A stretch of DNA of 64,000 nucleotides from a bacterium (GTDB lineage: Bacteria; B130-G9). This document shows, one piece after another, positions 25,328 to 35,721 of the stretch (position 1 is its first letter; each line of letters starts with the position of its first letter). The stretch spans positions 62,001 through 126,000 of the forward strand of contig DATLAJ010000146.1 of the NCBI GenBank assembly GCA_035527515.1. Reading direction: 5' to 3'. A program made the position numbers and the translations under genes. The notes under the pieces were generated by a model, which had not been told where the DNA came from, did no database searches, and saw only the letters and a list, made by a program, of their open reading frames with translations.

Positions 25328-25331
<4 letters not shown>
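24378..25331 (+). CDS. DUF1385 (YqhQ-type) membrane protein
   Basis: A 317-residue protein of the DUF1385 family, whose biochemical role is not established. The opening PLTVGGQAVIEGVMLRSPN is the signature of the family, with GGQAVIEGVMMR being near universal. About four hydrophobic segments follow (near 97-120, 130-157, 196-215, 228-248), and YHGAEHRVVHAYESG and LHRRCGTSFLLIL are the other conserved blocks. The gene commonly sits between rpmE and prfA in bacteria, as it does here. It overlaps rpmE by one base and prfA by four. Confidence 0.94.
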
Positions 25332-26448
<1,117 letters not shown>

Positions 26449-26452
<4 letters not shown>

Positions 26453-27318
26453 GAGTTCATCCACAGTGCTTCCCGTGCTTCGTGAGGCAGGCACTGATCG
26501 CCGCGTCGCAAATAACTGACGATCCAGTTCGGGTGAAGGAGATTATTGACCTGTCGCTCGACCCGATCCGTAACGCTAAGTTGAGCGACACCCCTGCCCA
26601 CATCGCGACCGAGATTTACAGGAGAATAAGGGCGAGGCTCAACGGGACCGACCCATTCAGAAAAATCAAGGCTCGATGCACAGAGATGGCCTTGAAGATG
26701 GTGAGAGATTTCGAGCCGATAGAAAGGGCGCTGAACCCGCTTGAGTCGGCGATTCGGACGTCTGTGGCGGGGAACGTAATAGACTTCGGGATATACTCCG
26801 ACATCGACCTTCGCCACGTCGTCGAGAACATCATGCAAGAGCAGTTTGGGATACTCTCGCTGTCAGAGCTCGAGTCTGACTTGGCATATACGAAGAGCAT
26901 TCTCTTCCTCGCTGACAACGCCGGGGAGCTCGTGTTTGACGTTCCCTTAATCGGCCATCTGCTTCAGTTCGGTTCGGTCAAGGTCGCTGTCAAAAGCGTG
27001 CCCGTAATCAATGACGCCACGATGGCGGACGCGATGGCTTCTGGGCTTCCGGCGGGCGCTGAGTTGATCGAGAACGGGAGCGATTGCGTCGGAACGATCC
27101 TCGAGACTTGCTCGGACACGTTCAGGAAGGCGTTTTACGACGCTGATCTCATCATCAGCAAGGGCCAGGCCAACTTCGAGACGCTGGACGAGGTGAGAGA
27201 AGCCAACATCTATTTCTTGTTCAAGGCCAAATGTGAAGTTACGGCGGGCATGGTTGGCGTGGCGAAGGAGTCGCTCTGCGCGGTCTCTAGTCGGGCTATC
27301 AATCGGTTGCATGCTTGA
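26449..27318 (+). CDS. DUF89/ARMT1-like metal-dependent phosphatase
   Basis: A 289-residue protein of the DUF89 family. Relatives are metal-dependent phosphatases, proposed as damage-control enzymes that remove harmful phosphometabolites. Recognisable blocks are the N-terminal CFPCFVRQAL, SVAGNVIDFGI, the LFLADNAGELVFD metal-site motif, AVKSVPVINDATM and ISKGQANFETL. The length agrees with the short prokaryotic AF1104-like branch. The TTG start at 26449 overlaps the prfA stop (TTGA), so expression is coupled to RF1. The substrate cannot be read from sequence. Confidence 0.88.
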
Positions 27319-27419
27319 GGTTCGAAAGTTTCCAGTTGCAGATTGTCCGCTGGAAGGGAGCCTTCTGTTCTGACAGGACGGCTCTTAAGGGCGGAAAGTT
27401 CACGAGGTAGGTGATTTAG

Positions 27420-28496
27420 ATGCGTTTTTTTGGTTTCGGTTCGAAGAAACCTAAGCAGGGCGAGAAAGCTGCGGAGTCCAATGCTAAGCAACAGGCCTCG
27501 CAGCAAGAGAGAAGTGGCACTCAGGATGAGTCCACAAAACCGAGAGAGCTAACTCGGAAACGTTTAGCTAAGGGCCTATTCAAAACGCGCGAGAAGCTCT
27601 CGGCAAGTCTGGGCCGGATATTCCTCGGCGCAAAGCACATCTCGCCCGAGCTGTTGAAGCAGCTTGAGGAGGCGCTGATCCTTGCCGACGTTGGCGTTGA
27701 TACTGTGGATAAGATCGTCGCGAAAGTTAGCGAGGACCTTAAGCGGCGAGAGCTGACTAAGCCTGATGTGGTCAAGTTCTCCGTGAAGAAGGCGCTGGTT
27801 GAGATTCTATCGTCTGGTGAGAGCAGGCGGGCGCCTTCGGTGATGGAATGCCGGCAGCGTCCGTTTGTGTCGCTGGTCGTTGGTGTGAACGGGACTGGCA
27901 AGACGACGACCATAGCAAAGCTCGCCAGGCGGTATGTGCAGCAGGGAATAACGCCGATACTGGTTGCCGCTGATACGTTCCGCGCAGCTGCTATCGAGCA
28001 GTTGACTATTTGGGGAGAGCGAGCCGGAGTCGAGGTCATAGCCCACAAGCAGGGTGGCAGCCCGGCCGCAGTCGTGTTCGACGGCATTGCGGCGGCTCGG
28101 TCTAGGGGCGCCGACATGGTCATTGTCGATACTGCCGGGCGACTGCACACCAAGAAAAACCTCATGGCCGAGCTTGCCAAGGTGAGGCGCGTGGCCGCGA
28201 CGAACGCCGATGGTGCGCCTCACGAGACGCTGCTGATACTTGACGCGACTTTGGGCCAGAATGCAGTGTCTCAGGCAAAGCAGTTCAGCGAGTGGTTGAA
28301 CGGGATCACAGGGATCGTGCTGACCAAGATCGATGGGACGGCCAAGGGCGGTGTTGTCGTTACGATTGCGGACGAGCTCTCGATCCCGATACTGTTTCTG
28401 GGCACGGGGGAGAAGATCGACGACCTGGTCGAATTCCAGCCGAGTGCGTTTGCAGACGCCCTTTTGGGATTGTCTAGCGAGCCACTTGGGGGCTGA
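27420..28496 (+). CDS. ftsY: Signal recognition particle receptor FtsY
   Basis: SRP receptor GTPase that delivers nascent membrane proteins to the translocon. The 358-residue protein has a short polar A region (1-60, rich in K, Q, E), an N domain (about 65-140) and the G domain. G motifs: GVNGTGKTTTIAKLA (about 155), DTFRAAAIEQL, DTAGRLHTKKNLMAEL and TKIDGTAKGG. The closing FLGTGEKIDDLVEFQP is FtsY-type. The variant T in G-V-N-G-T-G-K is usual in FtsY. A GAGGTAGGTGAT ribosome site precedes the ATG. It begins a run with ribD, 44 bp downstream. Confidence 0.97.
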   Translation: MRFFGFGSKKPKQGEKAAESNAKQQASQQERSGTQDESTKPRELTRKRLAKGLFKTREKLSASLGRIFLGAKHISPELLKQLEEALILADVGVDTVDKIVAKVSEDLKRRELTKPDVVKFSVKKALVEILSSGESRRAPSVMECRQRPFVSLVVGVNGTGKTTTIAKLARRYVQQGITPILVAADTFRAAAIEQLTIWGERAGVEVIAHKQGGSPAAVVFDGIAAARSRGADMVIVDTAGRLHTKKNLMAELAKVRRVAATNADGAPHETLLILDATLGQNAVSQAKQFSEWLNGITGIVLTKIDGTAKGGVVVTIADELSIPILFLGTGEKIDDLVEFQPSAFADALLGLSSEPLGG

Positions 28497-28540
28497 AATG
28501 GCAGCCCGCACCGAGAAGCCATGCTTGTCGGAGGTCTGAT

Positions 28541-29665
28541 ATGGCTGAACACGACGTCGAGTTTATGAAGGAGTGCCTGCGGCTCGCGGCCAGAGCCCGG
28601 GGCAAAACGTCTCCCAATCCCATGGTGGGAGCTGTTCTGGTCAAGGACGGCACCAAGACCGCCAGCGGCTATCACGTTCGCGCGGGCGAGCCTCACGCCG
28701 AGGTGGTGGCAATCAGAAGGGCTGGCTCGCTAGCTCGCGGCAGCACTATGTTCGTGAATCTCGAGCCGTGCAGCCACTTCGGCCGAACACCGCCCTGCGC
28801 TGCTCTAATAGTCAAAACTGGCATCAAACGCGTCGTTGTGGGCACCCCAGACCCAAACCCGCTCGTCGCAGGCCGGGGCATCGCCATCCTCCGAAGGGCT
28901 GGCATCGAGCTCGAGGTCGGCGTTCTAGAGGACCGGTGCAGACTTCTGAACGAGGCCTATTTCAAGTTCATCACGACCGGCCTGCCCTTCGTAACGCTCA
29001 AGCTCGCCCAAACCCTGGACGGCAAGATAGCCACCAAGTCTGGCGACTCGAGATGGATTACTGGCCTTAAGGCCCGTCAGTTCGCCCACAGGTTGCGGGC
29101 TGAGAGCGACGTTGTGCTCGTGGGCAGGGGAACTTTGGAGAAAGACGATCCCGAACTCACCGTCCGCCACGTGAGTCCAGCACGTCCAGACCGCCCCATT
29201 CGTGTGGTCCTCGACAGCATGTTGAAAACACCGCCTGCCGCCAAGGTCCTTACGACGGGTCAATGCGAGACCATCATCGCGACCACCGATGCCGCGTCAG
29301 TGCAACGAGAGGAGGCACTCAGACGTGCCGGCGCCTCGTTCATCAGAACGCGGGCTCGAGACGGGCGCGTCGATGTCGAGGCTGTGCTTCGGGCGCTGGC
29401 AGAGCGAGGGCTTATGAGCGTGCTGGTGGAGGGCGGCGCCGAGGTGGCATGGGAGTTTGTCGCAAGATGCCTCGTGGACAAGGCGGTCTTCGTGATAGCG
29501 CCGAAGGTGCTGGGCGGGCGGGAGAGCATTTCCTCGGTCTTGGGTGTCGGATTTGCGTCCGTCTCTGAGGCAATGCAGCTTGATGTGCACAAAGTGATGC
29601 GGTTAGGGGACGACATCGGACTGATTGCATATCCCCGTCCGGGACCAGGTGTCGAGCGAGGTTGA
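28541..29665 (+). CDS. ribD: Bifunctional riboflavin deaminase/reductase
   Basis: Carries out the second and third steps of riboflavin synthesis: deamination of the pyrimidine and reduction of the ribosyl side chain with NADPH. The N-terminal deaminase (1-145) has its zinc site intact: H52-A-E54 in GEPHAEVVAI, and C77 and C86 in PCSHFGRTPPC. The C-terminal reductase (about 148-370) opens VTLKLAQTLDGKIATKSGDS and contains GRGTLEKDDPELTVR and VLVEGGAEVAW. The length of 374 is normal. No other rib gene is adjacent. Confidence 0.96.
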   Translation: MAEHDVEFMKECLRLAARARGKTSPNPMVGAVLVKDGTKTASGYHVRAGEPHAEVVAIRRAGSLARGSTMFVNLEPCSHFGRTPPCAALIVKTGIKRVVVGTPDPNPLVAGRGIAILRRAGIELEVGVLEDRCRLLNEAYFKFITTGLPFVTLKLAQTLDGKIATKSGDSRWITGLKARQFAHRLRAESDVVLVGRGTLEKDDPELTVRHVSPARPDRPIRVVLDSMLKTPPAAKVLTTGQCETIIATTDAASVQREEALRRAGASFIRTRARDGRVDVEAVLRALAERGLMSVLVEGGAEVAWEFVARCLVDKAVFVIAPKVLGGRESISSVLGVGFASVSEAMQLDVHKVMRLGDDIGLIAYPRPGPGVERG

Positions 29666-29741
29666 CATAGGCGGCGTTCTGCACGAGTATTTGAGCATGT
29701 ACGGTAGTTGACAGGTCGCGACGATTGAGGAGGCTAAAGAG

Positions 29742-30641
29742 ATGCTGGACGTTGAGGTTGCCCACGAGCAGATGGCGCAGGACAGGAGGAAGCTTGCGGA
29801 GCTGGACATGGTCAGTGCCCTTGCTGAGCCCAAGGAACTGCCAGCGCTCCCAGCTATCGCCGTGCGCGTGATGCAGATCACGTCCGATCCCAAAGCGAAA
29901 CTGCCGGAGCTGAAGCGTATGATCGAGACGGACGAGGCGCTCGCCTCAAAGGTGCTCAAGTTCTCGAACTCTGCATTGTATGGTCGTACAGGCCGCGTGT
30001 CCACGCTAACTGCCGCGATAACGGCGCTCGGTTTCTTGACCGTTCGTTGGCTCGCGGTTACCGCCTCGGCGCACACGCTTTTTCGCAAAAGCGGAGGTAG
30101 CAACTCGGACCACACCGCGCTTTGGAAACACTCTCTCAAATGTGCAATCACGTCCCGCATCCTCGCCAAGCGACTCGACAGCGGACAAGACCTCGAGGAG
30201 GCGTTCTTGGCTGGATTATTACACGACATCGGCAAGCTCGCTATCCTCGACAAGATGCCGGGATACATATCGAGGTTCTGTCAGTGGTGCGATGCTCTCT
30301 CGCTGGAGTTCTCTCAGGTCGAGGTGGACGTCATCGGCGTCGATCACAGCGAGGTCTCGGGCCACGTGTTCGAGCTGTGGAATATGCCCGCCTCTCTGTC
30401 AGACGCAGTATCTCACCACCACTCCCCCCAAGCGGCCAAAGTAAACAGAACCATGGCTGAGATACTCTGGATGGCCAATGAGTTCTTCCCGATGGAAGCC
30501 TGCGGCCACCCCTCGCCAACCGACGAGGAGCTGGCCGCCCTGCCACTGATGCTCCAGCACAACATGAACGAGAGAGACGCGGCTGCCATCAAAGAGGAGA
30601 CCATGTCGCGCTATTCCGAGCTCTCTGACCTACTCAGGTAG
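29742..30641 (+). CDS. HDOD domain protein
   Basis: A 299-residue cytosolic protein formed by one HDOD domain (about 25-230) with a short acidic N-terminus. HDOD is an HD-related fold used in signalling, usually without phosphohydrolase activity. Features seen are LPALPAIAVRVMQI, DEALASKVLKFSNSALYG, the TLTAAITALGFLTVRWLA block, AFLAGLLHDIGKLAI with an intact H-D pair, and DAVSHHHSPQAA. No receiver or GGDEF domain is attached. The ATG at 29742 has GAGGCTAAAGAG upstream. It is probably regulatory; no target can be named. Confidence 0.9.
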   Translation: MLDVEVAHEQMAQDRRKLAELDMVSALAEPKELPALPAIAVRVMQITSDPKAKLPELKRMIETDEALASKVLKFSNSALYGRTGRVSTLTAAITALGFLTVRWLAVTASAHTLFRKSGGSNSDHTALWKHSLKCAITSRILAKRLDSGQDLEEAFLAGLLHDIGKLAILDKMPGYISRFCQWCDALSLEFSQVEVDVIGVDHSEVSGHVFELWNMPASLSDAVSHHHSPQAAKVNRTMAEILWMANEFFPMEACGHPSPTDEELAALPLMLQHNMNERDAAAIKEETMSRYSELSDLLR

Positions 30642-30704
30642 CGCGGGACCTCTGTCAGGTTTGACTGGCCCCGTTCCCCGACAGGGGGAGCTTCTTTCTC
30701 TGAA

Positions 30705-31026
30705 TCACCGTATTTTAATGCGGTGATATAGACGGCTCTCATTGTCCTAACACCCGAATTCATTCGGGTGGGCCGAGGATGCCGAAGCGCCCCCTCTCCT
30801 CCCTCCGAGAGTCCCCATCTGAAGGGAAAAGAGAGGAAGCTGTCCGCCCGCCCGGGATCCCCCATCTGAAGATGGGGGCTAGGATCATGGTAGCCTTCTG
30901 CATCGCCTCGGCTAAAGCCGGGCGATGAGGTGGCGCCTGCCTGAGCTTGCTTCCTCCTGATCACCGTATTTCAATGCGGTGATATGGACGGCTCTCATTA
31001 TCCCAACACCCGAATTCATTCGGGTG
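30705..31026. repeat. Double-hairpin repeat array, second site
   Basis: Three units of the family seen at 8564-8887. 30705-30771: ATCACCG...CGGTGAT hairpin, then CACCCGAATTCATTCGGGTG. 30859-30927: CCCCCATCTGAAGATGGGGG, then the CATCGCC...GGCGATG hairpin. 30960-31026: as the first. The middle unit's first hairpin has ATC/GAT in place of GAAT/ATTC, a paired change. The last hairpin supplies the end of tatD. No gene lies between 30642 and 31016. Confidence 0.85.
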
Positions 31027-31810
31027 GCCTGCCTCGACCGAAAATTCGGCGGGCATTCTCCGCCGTTATCCTCGCTATGTGTTCTTTCGAGGCGCCGCGG
31101 ATTCTCGCCAACCGCTCCACGACATAGACCAAAAAAGACGGCTCGTTTCGCTTGCCTCGCATAGGGCTGGGGGCGAGGAACGGAGCATCGGTCTCGACAA
31201 GGAGCCTATCGTCTGGAACAGCGGCTGCGCTCTCGGAAACCTGCTGCGCATTTCTAAACGTTACGATACCGGAGAACGAGACGTAGAAACCTAGCTCGAC
31301 AGCCCTGAGCGCCTCCTGTGCACTTCCGGTGAAACAGTGAAACACGCCGGCCGATGCGCCGTGCTTTGCCAGAAGGGAGCACGTCTCCTCGAAAGCATCT
31401 CTGATGTGGATGACGAGGGGCAGGCCGAGGTGCACGGCGAGTTCGATATGTTTAATAAATGCGGAAATCTGCGCTTCGCGGGGCGAGATGAGGCGAAAGA
31501 AATCGAGGCCCGTCTCGCCGACTGCGACGACTTCGTCCCGATTCTCAGCGGCCATCGTGCCCAGGGACTTGCCGAAGTCATCCGGCGCATCTTTGGCATC
31601 GTGAGGCGATACGCCCACTGTCGCCCAAAGAGCATCGTATCGCCTCGCCATCTCGATCGCGCGCCGGCTGTGTTCGACTGTGTACCCGACAACGTTGATC
31701 GAGGTTACTGAGGCTTCTTGGGCGCGGTCAAGCACCGTATCGAGCTCCTCCTCGAACTGAGGCGCCGTGAGGTGGCAGTGCGAGTCAATCAGGCCAGGAT
31801 ACTTCGACAT
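31016..31810 (-). CDS. TatD family metal-dependent hydrolase
   Basis: A TIM-barrel DNase-type hydrolase of the TatD family. From the ATG at 31810 the protein has 264 residues and opens MSKYPGLIDSHCHLT with the H-x-H metal pair. Other sites: VAVGETGLDFFR (Glu), LPLVIHIRDAF (His), VFHCFTGS (His) and LLVETDAPFLAPSPMRGKRN (Asp). The open frame continues upstream to 31876, but the added residues are basic and unlike the family. The gene overlaps the end of galT by 26 bp. The last codons, PPE and the TGA, come from the repeat hairpin at 31007-31026, so the natural C-terminus has been replaced by a repeat insertion without hitting the barrel. Confidence 0.92.
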   Translation of the reverse strand: MSKYPGLIDSHCHLTAPQFEEELDTVLDRAQEASVTSINVVGYTVEHSRRAIEMARRYDALWATVGVSPHDAKDAPDDFGKSLGTMAAENRDEVVAVGETGLDFFRLISPREAQISAFIKHIELAVHLGLPLVIHIRDAFEETCSLLAKHGASAGVFHCFTGSAQEALRAVELGFYVSFSGIVTFRNAQQVSESAAAVPDDRLLVETDAPFLAPSPMRGKRNEPSFLVYVVERLARIRGASKEHIARITAENARRIFGRGRPPE

Positions 31811-32831
31811 CTCGCAGGTATTTAGCCGCCTGCTCCGGCGGCGTCGGGTTAATGTAAAAGCCCGTTCCCCACTCAAAGCCCGCGATCTTCGTGACCCTGG
31901 GCATGATCTCGATGTGCCAGTGGTAGTCTAGGTCGAGCGTCTGCCAGTAGCCTGGACGGCGGGCCTTGCCCTTGGTGTTTGGCGAGTTGTGCAAGACGAA
32001 GTTATACGGCGGTGATTCGAGTGCGACCGAGATACGTTTCAAGCTGTCCCGTAGGGCAAGCGCAAAGTGATGCAAAAGCTCGTCCGACGAGCACGAGAAA
32101 TGCGCCGAGTGCTTGCGCGGGAATATCCACGTCTCAAACGGAAAGCGGGATGCGAACGGGCACAGAGCCACGAAATGCTCGTTCACCGAGACTATCCTCT
32201 CCTCATCTTTGATCTCCTGCGCCAGAATATCGCAGAACAGGCATCGTTCCTTGTCGAGAAAATGGCTCTGAGCCGAGATCATCTCCTGCTTGACCACGCG
32301 CGGCGTTACCGGTGTGGCGATTAGCTGCGTATGTGGATGCTCGAGCGAGGCGCCAGCCGCGAAACCGAAGTTCTTGAAAATGAGAATGTACCTGAGCCTC
32401 ATGTCGTTGACCAGGTCCATTATTCTCGCCCGGTAGGTCGAGAGGATTATCTCTAGATGCGGAAGCGGCATGTCGCCCATCTCAAGATCGTGCTGCGGAG
32501 TCTCGATGATAACCTCGTGCGCACCTATACCGTTCATGCAGTCGAAAAGCCCGTTCCCTCGCCGATCTAAATTGCCCTCTATCGCCAGCGCTGGGAACCT
32601 GTTCGGGACGACTCGCGTCTGCCATCCCGGAGTGTTTGGCTTGCGCCCATTATATGGCAAAGCGAATATCTCTGGCGGCGTCTTATCCTCGTTACCCTCG
32701 CAGAACGGGCAGAAGCCGTCGGAAGGCCGCCGCTGTTCTGTGTGTAGGCGAAAATCCGATGGCCGCCTCGCCCTGTCTGTGGCGATAATTACCCAGCGGT
32801 TAGCAATCGGGCTCTTTCTCAGCTCCGGCAC
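31785..32831 (-). CDS. galT: Galactose-1-phosphate uridylyltransferase
   Basis: A HIT-superfamily nucleotidylyltransferase of the Leloir pathway. The 348-residue protein starts at GTG 32831, with TTGGAGG seven bases upstream. It has the first zinc pair in FCPFCEGNE, NRFPAL, the NGIGAHEVIIETPQHD block and the active-site H-P-H in GASLEHPHTQLIATP, where the second His carries the UMP. The C-terminal half has ETWIFPRKHSAHF and the closing HWHIEIMPR. No galK or galE is next to it. Related enzymes can act on other sugar phosphates, so the exact substrate is open. Confidence 0.93.
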   Translation of the reverse strand: MPELRKSPIANRWVIIATDRARRPSDFRLHTEQRRPSDGFCPFCEGNEDKTPPEIFALPYNGRKPNTPGWQTRVVPNRFPALAIEGNLDRRGNGLFDCMNGIGAHEVIIETPQHDLEMGDMPLPHLEIILSTYRARIMDLVNDMRLRYILIFKNFGFAAGASLEHPHTQLIATPVTPRVVKQEMISAQSHFLDKERCLFCDILAQEIKDEERIVSVNEHFVALCPFASRFPFETWIFPRKHSAHFSCSSDELLHHFALALRDSLKRISVALESPPYNFVLHNSPNTKGKARRPGYWQTLDLDYHWHIEIMPRVTKIAGFEWGTGFYINPTPPEQAAKYLRDVEVSWPD

Positions 32832-32904
32832 CTTGTTCCTCCAATCAAACGCAAATGCTCAATCCTAAACCACCATGAGGCCATCAACTTCTGCGCTCCA
32901 TCTC

Positions 32905-33996
32905 TTACCGTCTCAGAATCTCAACGAGAGGTGAAACCTCTCTCTGTAATATCGGAAGATCAACCACGATATTGCCCAACCTCTCCGATTCGTAGATCGC
33001 CCAGATTATGTGCAGCGACTCTCTGGCGTCTCTTCCGCTTGACCTGTTCGCTTTCACGCCTTCAATAACGCCGACCAAGTTCTCGACCATTGACAGGTAT
33101 GAGCTCTTATAGACTTCAGGAAGCGGAAATGGTTTGGCCGAAAGCTCGCGAAAACCGTCGAAACTCTGCGAATGTTCGCTTATCCAAAGGTCGTTGATCC
33201 CGTTCCCGACAGATATCTTGCCCTTCGCGCCCCAAAACTCCAGCGCGAAGTAAAAATACGCCCTCCTGCCGCCCACCTCCACGTTGGCCTGTATCCCACT
33301 CTCGAGCGATAGCGTCGCGTTCGCCGAATCCTCTATCGGAAGCCTCGTGTTACGTTGGACGAAGCCGACCACGGAGCTCACATCGCCGGCAAAGAAGCGA
33401 AGCAGATCGAAAAGGTGCGTTCCATCGTGCAGCAGGGGCCCGCCGCCCACTAAGGACAGGTCGCTCTTCCAGCTCTCTTCGTCCGGGACCCCACAGAGCA
33501 TCGCACCCCAGATGCTTCTCAGCGGGCCGATGACGTCATCCTCGATGAGCCGCTTGGCGGCAATGAATCGCTGGTCCCAACGCCGCTCGTGGTTCACCAT
33601 CAGAACCACGCCGTTGCTCTCGCACTCGCTGATCATCTCGTCCGCGTCCGCAAGCGAGAGCGCAATCGGCTTCTCGCAGAGTATCCCCTTGACGCCACAG
33701 TTGGCCGCCTCGACGACTATGTCCTTGTGCGTGCTGGTCCATGAGGCCACGGAGATTATCTCCGGCCTCTCCTTGGCCAAGAGCTCTCGGTAGTCGAGAT
33801 AGAGCCGGTCAACGCCCCAATCGGCCCTGAACGACGCGAGCCGGTCTGGGTCGATGTCGCAGGCGCACGTTACATCCGTGTGCTCACACCCGGCGAAAGC
33901 GCCGGCGTGCGTGCATGGTTTTCGCCTGTAAGGGTCTCTCGCAAGGAGCGAGCCCACGCGTCCACAACCCACAATCCCTACTTTTAACCTGGCCAT
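32905..33996 (-). CDS. Gfo/Idh/MocA family oxidoreductase
   Basis: A 363-residue NAD(P)-dependent sugar or inositol dehydrogenase-type enzyme. The Rossmann opening KVGIVGCGRVGSLLARD is followed by ADWGVDRLYLDYRELL, then the family EKP motif in GILCEKPIALSLADADEM and the active-site region with VGGGPLLHDGTHLFDLLRFF, where D and H fit the catalytic acid positions. The substrate is unknown. It lies 73 bp before galT in the same direction, so a shared role in carbohydrate handling is possible. A MITE ends ten bases before its ATG, so its original upstream region has been displaced. Confidence 0.92.
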   Translation of the reverse strand: MARLKVGIVGCGRVGSLLARDPYRRKPCTHAGAFAGCEHTDVTCACDIDPDRLASFRADWGVDRLYLDYRELLAKERPEIISVASWTSTHKDIVVEAANCGVKGILCEKPIALSLADADEMISECESNGVVLMVNHERRWDQRFIAAKRLIEDDVIGPLRSIWGAMLCGVPDEESWKSDLSLVGGGPLLHDGTHLFDLLRFFAGDVSSVVGFVQRNTRLPIEDSANATLSLESGIQANVEVGGRRAYFYFALEFWGAKGKISVGNGINDLWISEHSQSFDGFRELSAKPFPLPEVYKSSYLSMVENLVGVIEGVKANRSSGRDARESLHIIWAIYESERLGNIVVDLPILQREVSPLVEILRR

Positions 33997-34005
33997 GTCT
34001 CTCTA

Positions 34006-34260
34006 GAGGCTGTCCCATAAGTCCGTTTTGCCTGTGTCGGGGCGATTCACGAATCGCCCTGGTCTAATTCGATCGGGCACCTTGGGGGCGGTTCGTGAAC
34101 CGCCCCTACACGACGTCGATGTCGTTTTATAGCCACATTGGGGACGTCAGGCCCGTCTGAGCACGCCACCCCTTGATCTTGACAACCTGTCTGATTTCCT
34201 GTATTATCCTCGTGCGGGAGAACAGTAAAACCTCTATCAGCCAACTTATTGGACAGCCTC
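34006..34260. mobile_element. MITE of 255 bp with terminal inverted repeats and target duplication
   Basis: The ends are GAGGCTGTCCCATAAGT (34006-34022) and, inverted, GAGGCTGTCCAATAAGT (34244-34260), 16 of 17 matching. A direct repeat TCTA flanks it (34002-34005 and 34261-34264); the overlap with the repeat ends leaves the true length as 4 to 6 bp. Inside are two GGGCGATTCACGAATCGCCC-type palindromes (about 34039-34059 and 34086-34109). There is no coding capacity. It needs a transposase in trans. Confidence 0.82.
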
Positions 34261-34350
34261 TCTAGTAGGATGTTTTGGCCGGTTTGTCAAGAGATTAGAT
34301 GCCATATAAGCCTCCACGCTGCAGCAAACCTCAACTTTCCAATCAGGCAC

Positions 34351-35721
34351 TCATCTCATTCGCCGTTGAGCCATCATCGCGACAACGTGGATGGCATCCC
34401 AACTGGAGCCGAACGGAGGCGAGTATGGCAGATCGAGCTGCATCAGGTCCTTCACTGACAGCCCTCCGTGGATGGCCGCTACGAACGCGTCCATTCTTGC
34501 CACGACGCCCTCCTGGCCGACCGCCTGAGCGCCGAGAAGCTTGCCGGTCTCCGGACAGAATACCACCTTCAACTTCAGGGGCCTTGCGTTGGGGTAATAG
34601 GTAGCGTGAGAATGGCCCATGAACGCCTGGCCTGCGGCCTGAAGGCCGCATTTTTTCGCCGCCTGAAGCGTAAGTCCGGTCGAGGCGAAAACCAGCCCGA
34701 ACGCTCCCGAGATGCTGGTCCCGAGAATGCCCGCAAATCGTGAATCGCCGCCCGCGGCGTTCTCGCCAGCGACTTTCCCCTGCTTCTCCGCCACGGTGGC
34801 GAGCGGCATGTAGGTTTCTCCGCCCGTTACGATGCTCCTGGCCTGACAGCAATCACCGGCCGCGAGAACGTCCGGGGCAGATGTTCGTTGGTGCTCATCC
34901 ACAACCACGGCGCCCAACTCGCCCGTGTCGATGCCCGCGGCCCTCGCGAGCTCGACGTTCGGCGAGACACCCAGCGAGAGAATGACAACGCCGGCATCGA
35001 TCGACTGCCCGCCCGCCAACACACCATTGACCCGGCCACCAGGGCCGCAGGTGATCTTCTCCAACGGAGAGCCGGTCAACACCTCCACGCCGTTTTCCTC
35101 CAGATGCTGCTGAACTATCGCCGCGATGTCCGGGTCCAGGCTGACGAGAATGTTCTGGAGCATCTCGACCACCACCACCCGAACCCCGAGCCGAGCCAGC
35201 GCCTCGGCCATCTCAAGCCCGATGTAGCCCGCTCCGACGATGACCGCGCGACTTGGGGAACGCTCCTGAATGTATTCCTTGATCCTTGTCGCGTCCCCGA
35301 TGTTTCTGAGCGTGAACACACCCTCCGCCCGGACTCCCTCAACTGGCGGCAGCTTGGGCGAGGCGCCTGTCGCCAAGACCAGCTTGTCATATCCAAGCTC
35401 GTATTCGCTGCCAGCGTCGAGGTCCGCACAGACAAGCGATCTCCCCTCGGTATCAATGGAGATTGCCCTCTGCTTGAGGCGCAGGTCGATCCCCATCTTG
35501 TCTCTAATGACTTTGGGCTCGGCGAACGTAAGCTTCTTGATGTCTTGGACCTCACCGCCGATGAAGTATGGCAGTCCGCACGGCGAGCTCGACGAGTATA
35601 TCGACTGCTCAACGACAGTTACTCTCGCTCGCCGGTCTATTTTCCTGGCCGCAGCCGCAGCGCCAAGTCCGGCCGTTTGCGCTCCAATCACGACAATTTT
35701 CTTACCGTCTGTCAACGTCAT
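34351..35721 (-). CDS. CoA-disulfide reductase / NADH oxidase-like FAD enzyme
   Basis: A 456-residue pyridine-nucleotide-disulfide oxidoreductase of the class with a single active-site cysteine. The FAD site opens KKIVVIGAQTAGLGAAAAAR; the redox cysteine is in SSSSPCGLPYFIGGEVQD, matching the C-G-L-P-Y motif of CoA-disulfide reductases, NADH peroxidases and NADH oxidases. The NAD site is AVIVGAGYIGLEMAEAL, the second FAD site is APDVLAAGDCCQA, and the C-terminal dimer domain contains HATYYPNARPLKLKVVF and LDLPYSPPFGSSWD. Q in place of the usual G in G-A-Q-T-A-G is slightly unusual. Which disulfide or oxidant it uses cannot be told. It is transcribed away from trxB. Confidence 0.9.
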   Translation of the reverse strand: MTLTDGKKIVVIGAQTAGLGAAAAARKIDRRARVTVVEQSIYSSSSPCGLPYFIGGEVQDIKKLTFAEPKVIRDKMGIDLRLKQRAISIDTEGRSLVCADLDAGSEYELGYDKLVLATGASPKLPPVEGVRAEGVFTLRNIGDATRIKEYIQERSPSRAVIVGAGYIGLEMAEALARLGVRVVVVEMLQNILVSLDPDIAAIVQQHLEENGVEVLTGSPLEKITCGPGGRVNGVLAGGQSIDAGVVILSLGVSPNVELARAAGIDTGELGAVVVDEHQRTSAPDVLAAGDCCQARSIVTGGETYMPLATVAEKQGKVAGENAAGGDSRFAGILGTSISGAFGLVFASTGLTLQAAKKCGLQAAGQAFMGHSHATYYPNARPLKLKVVFCPETGKLLGAQAVGQEGVVARMDAFVAAIHGGLSVKDLMQLDLPYSPPFGSSWDAIHVVAMMAQRRMR

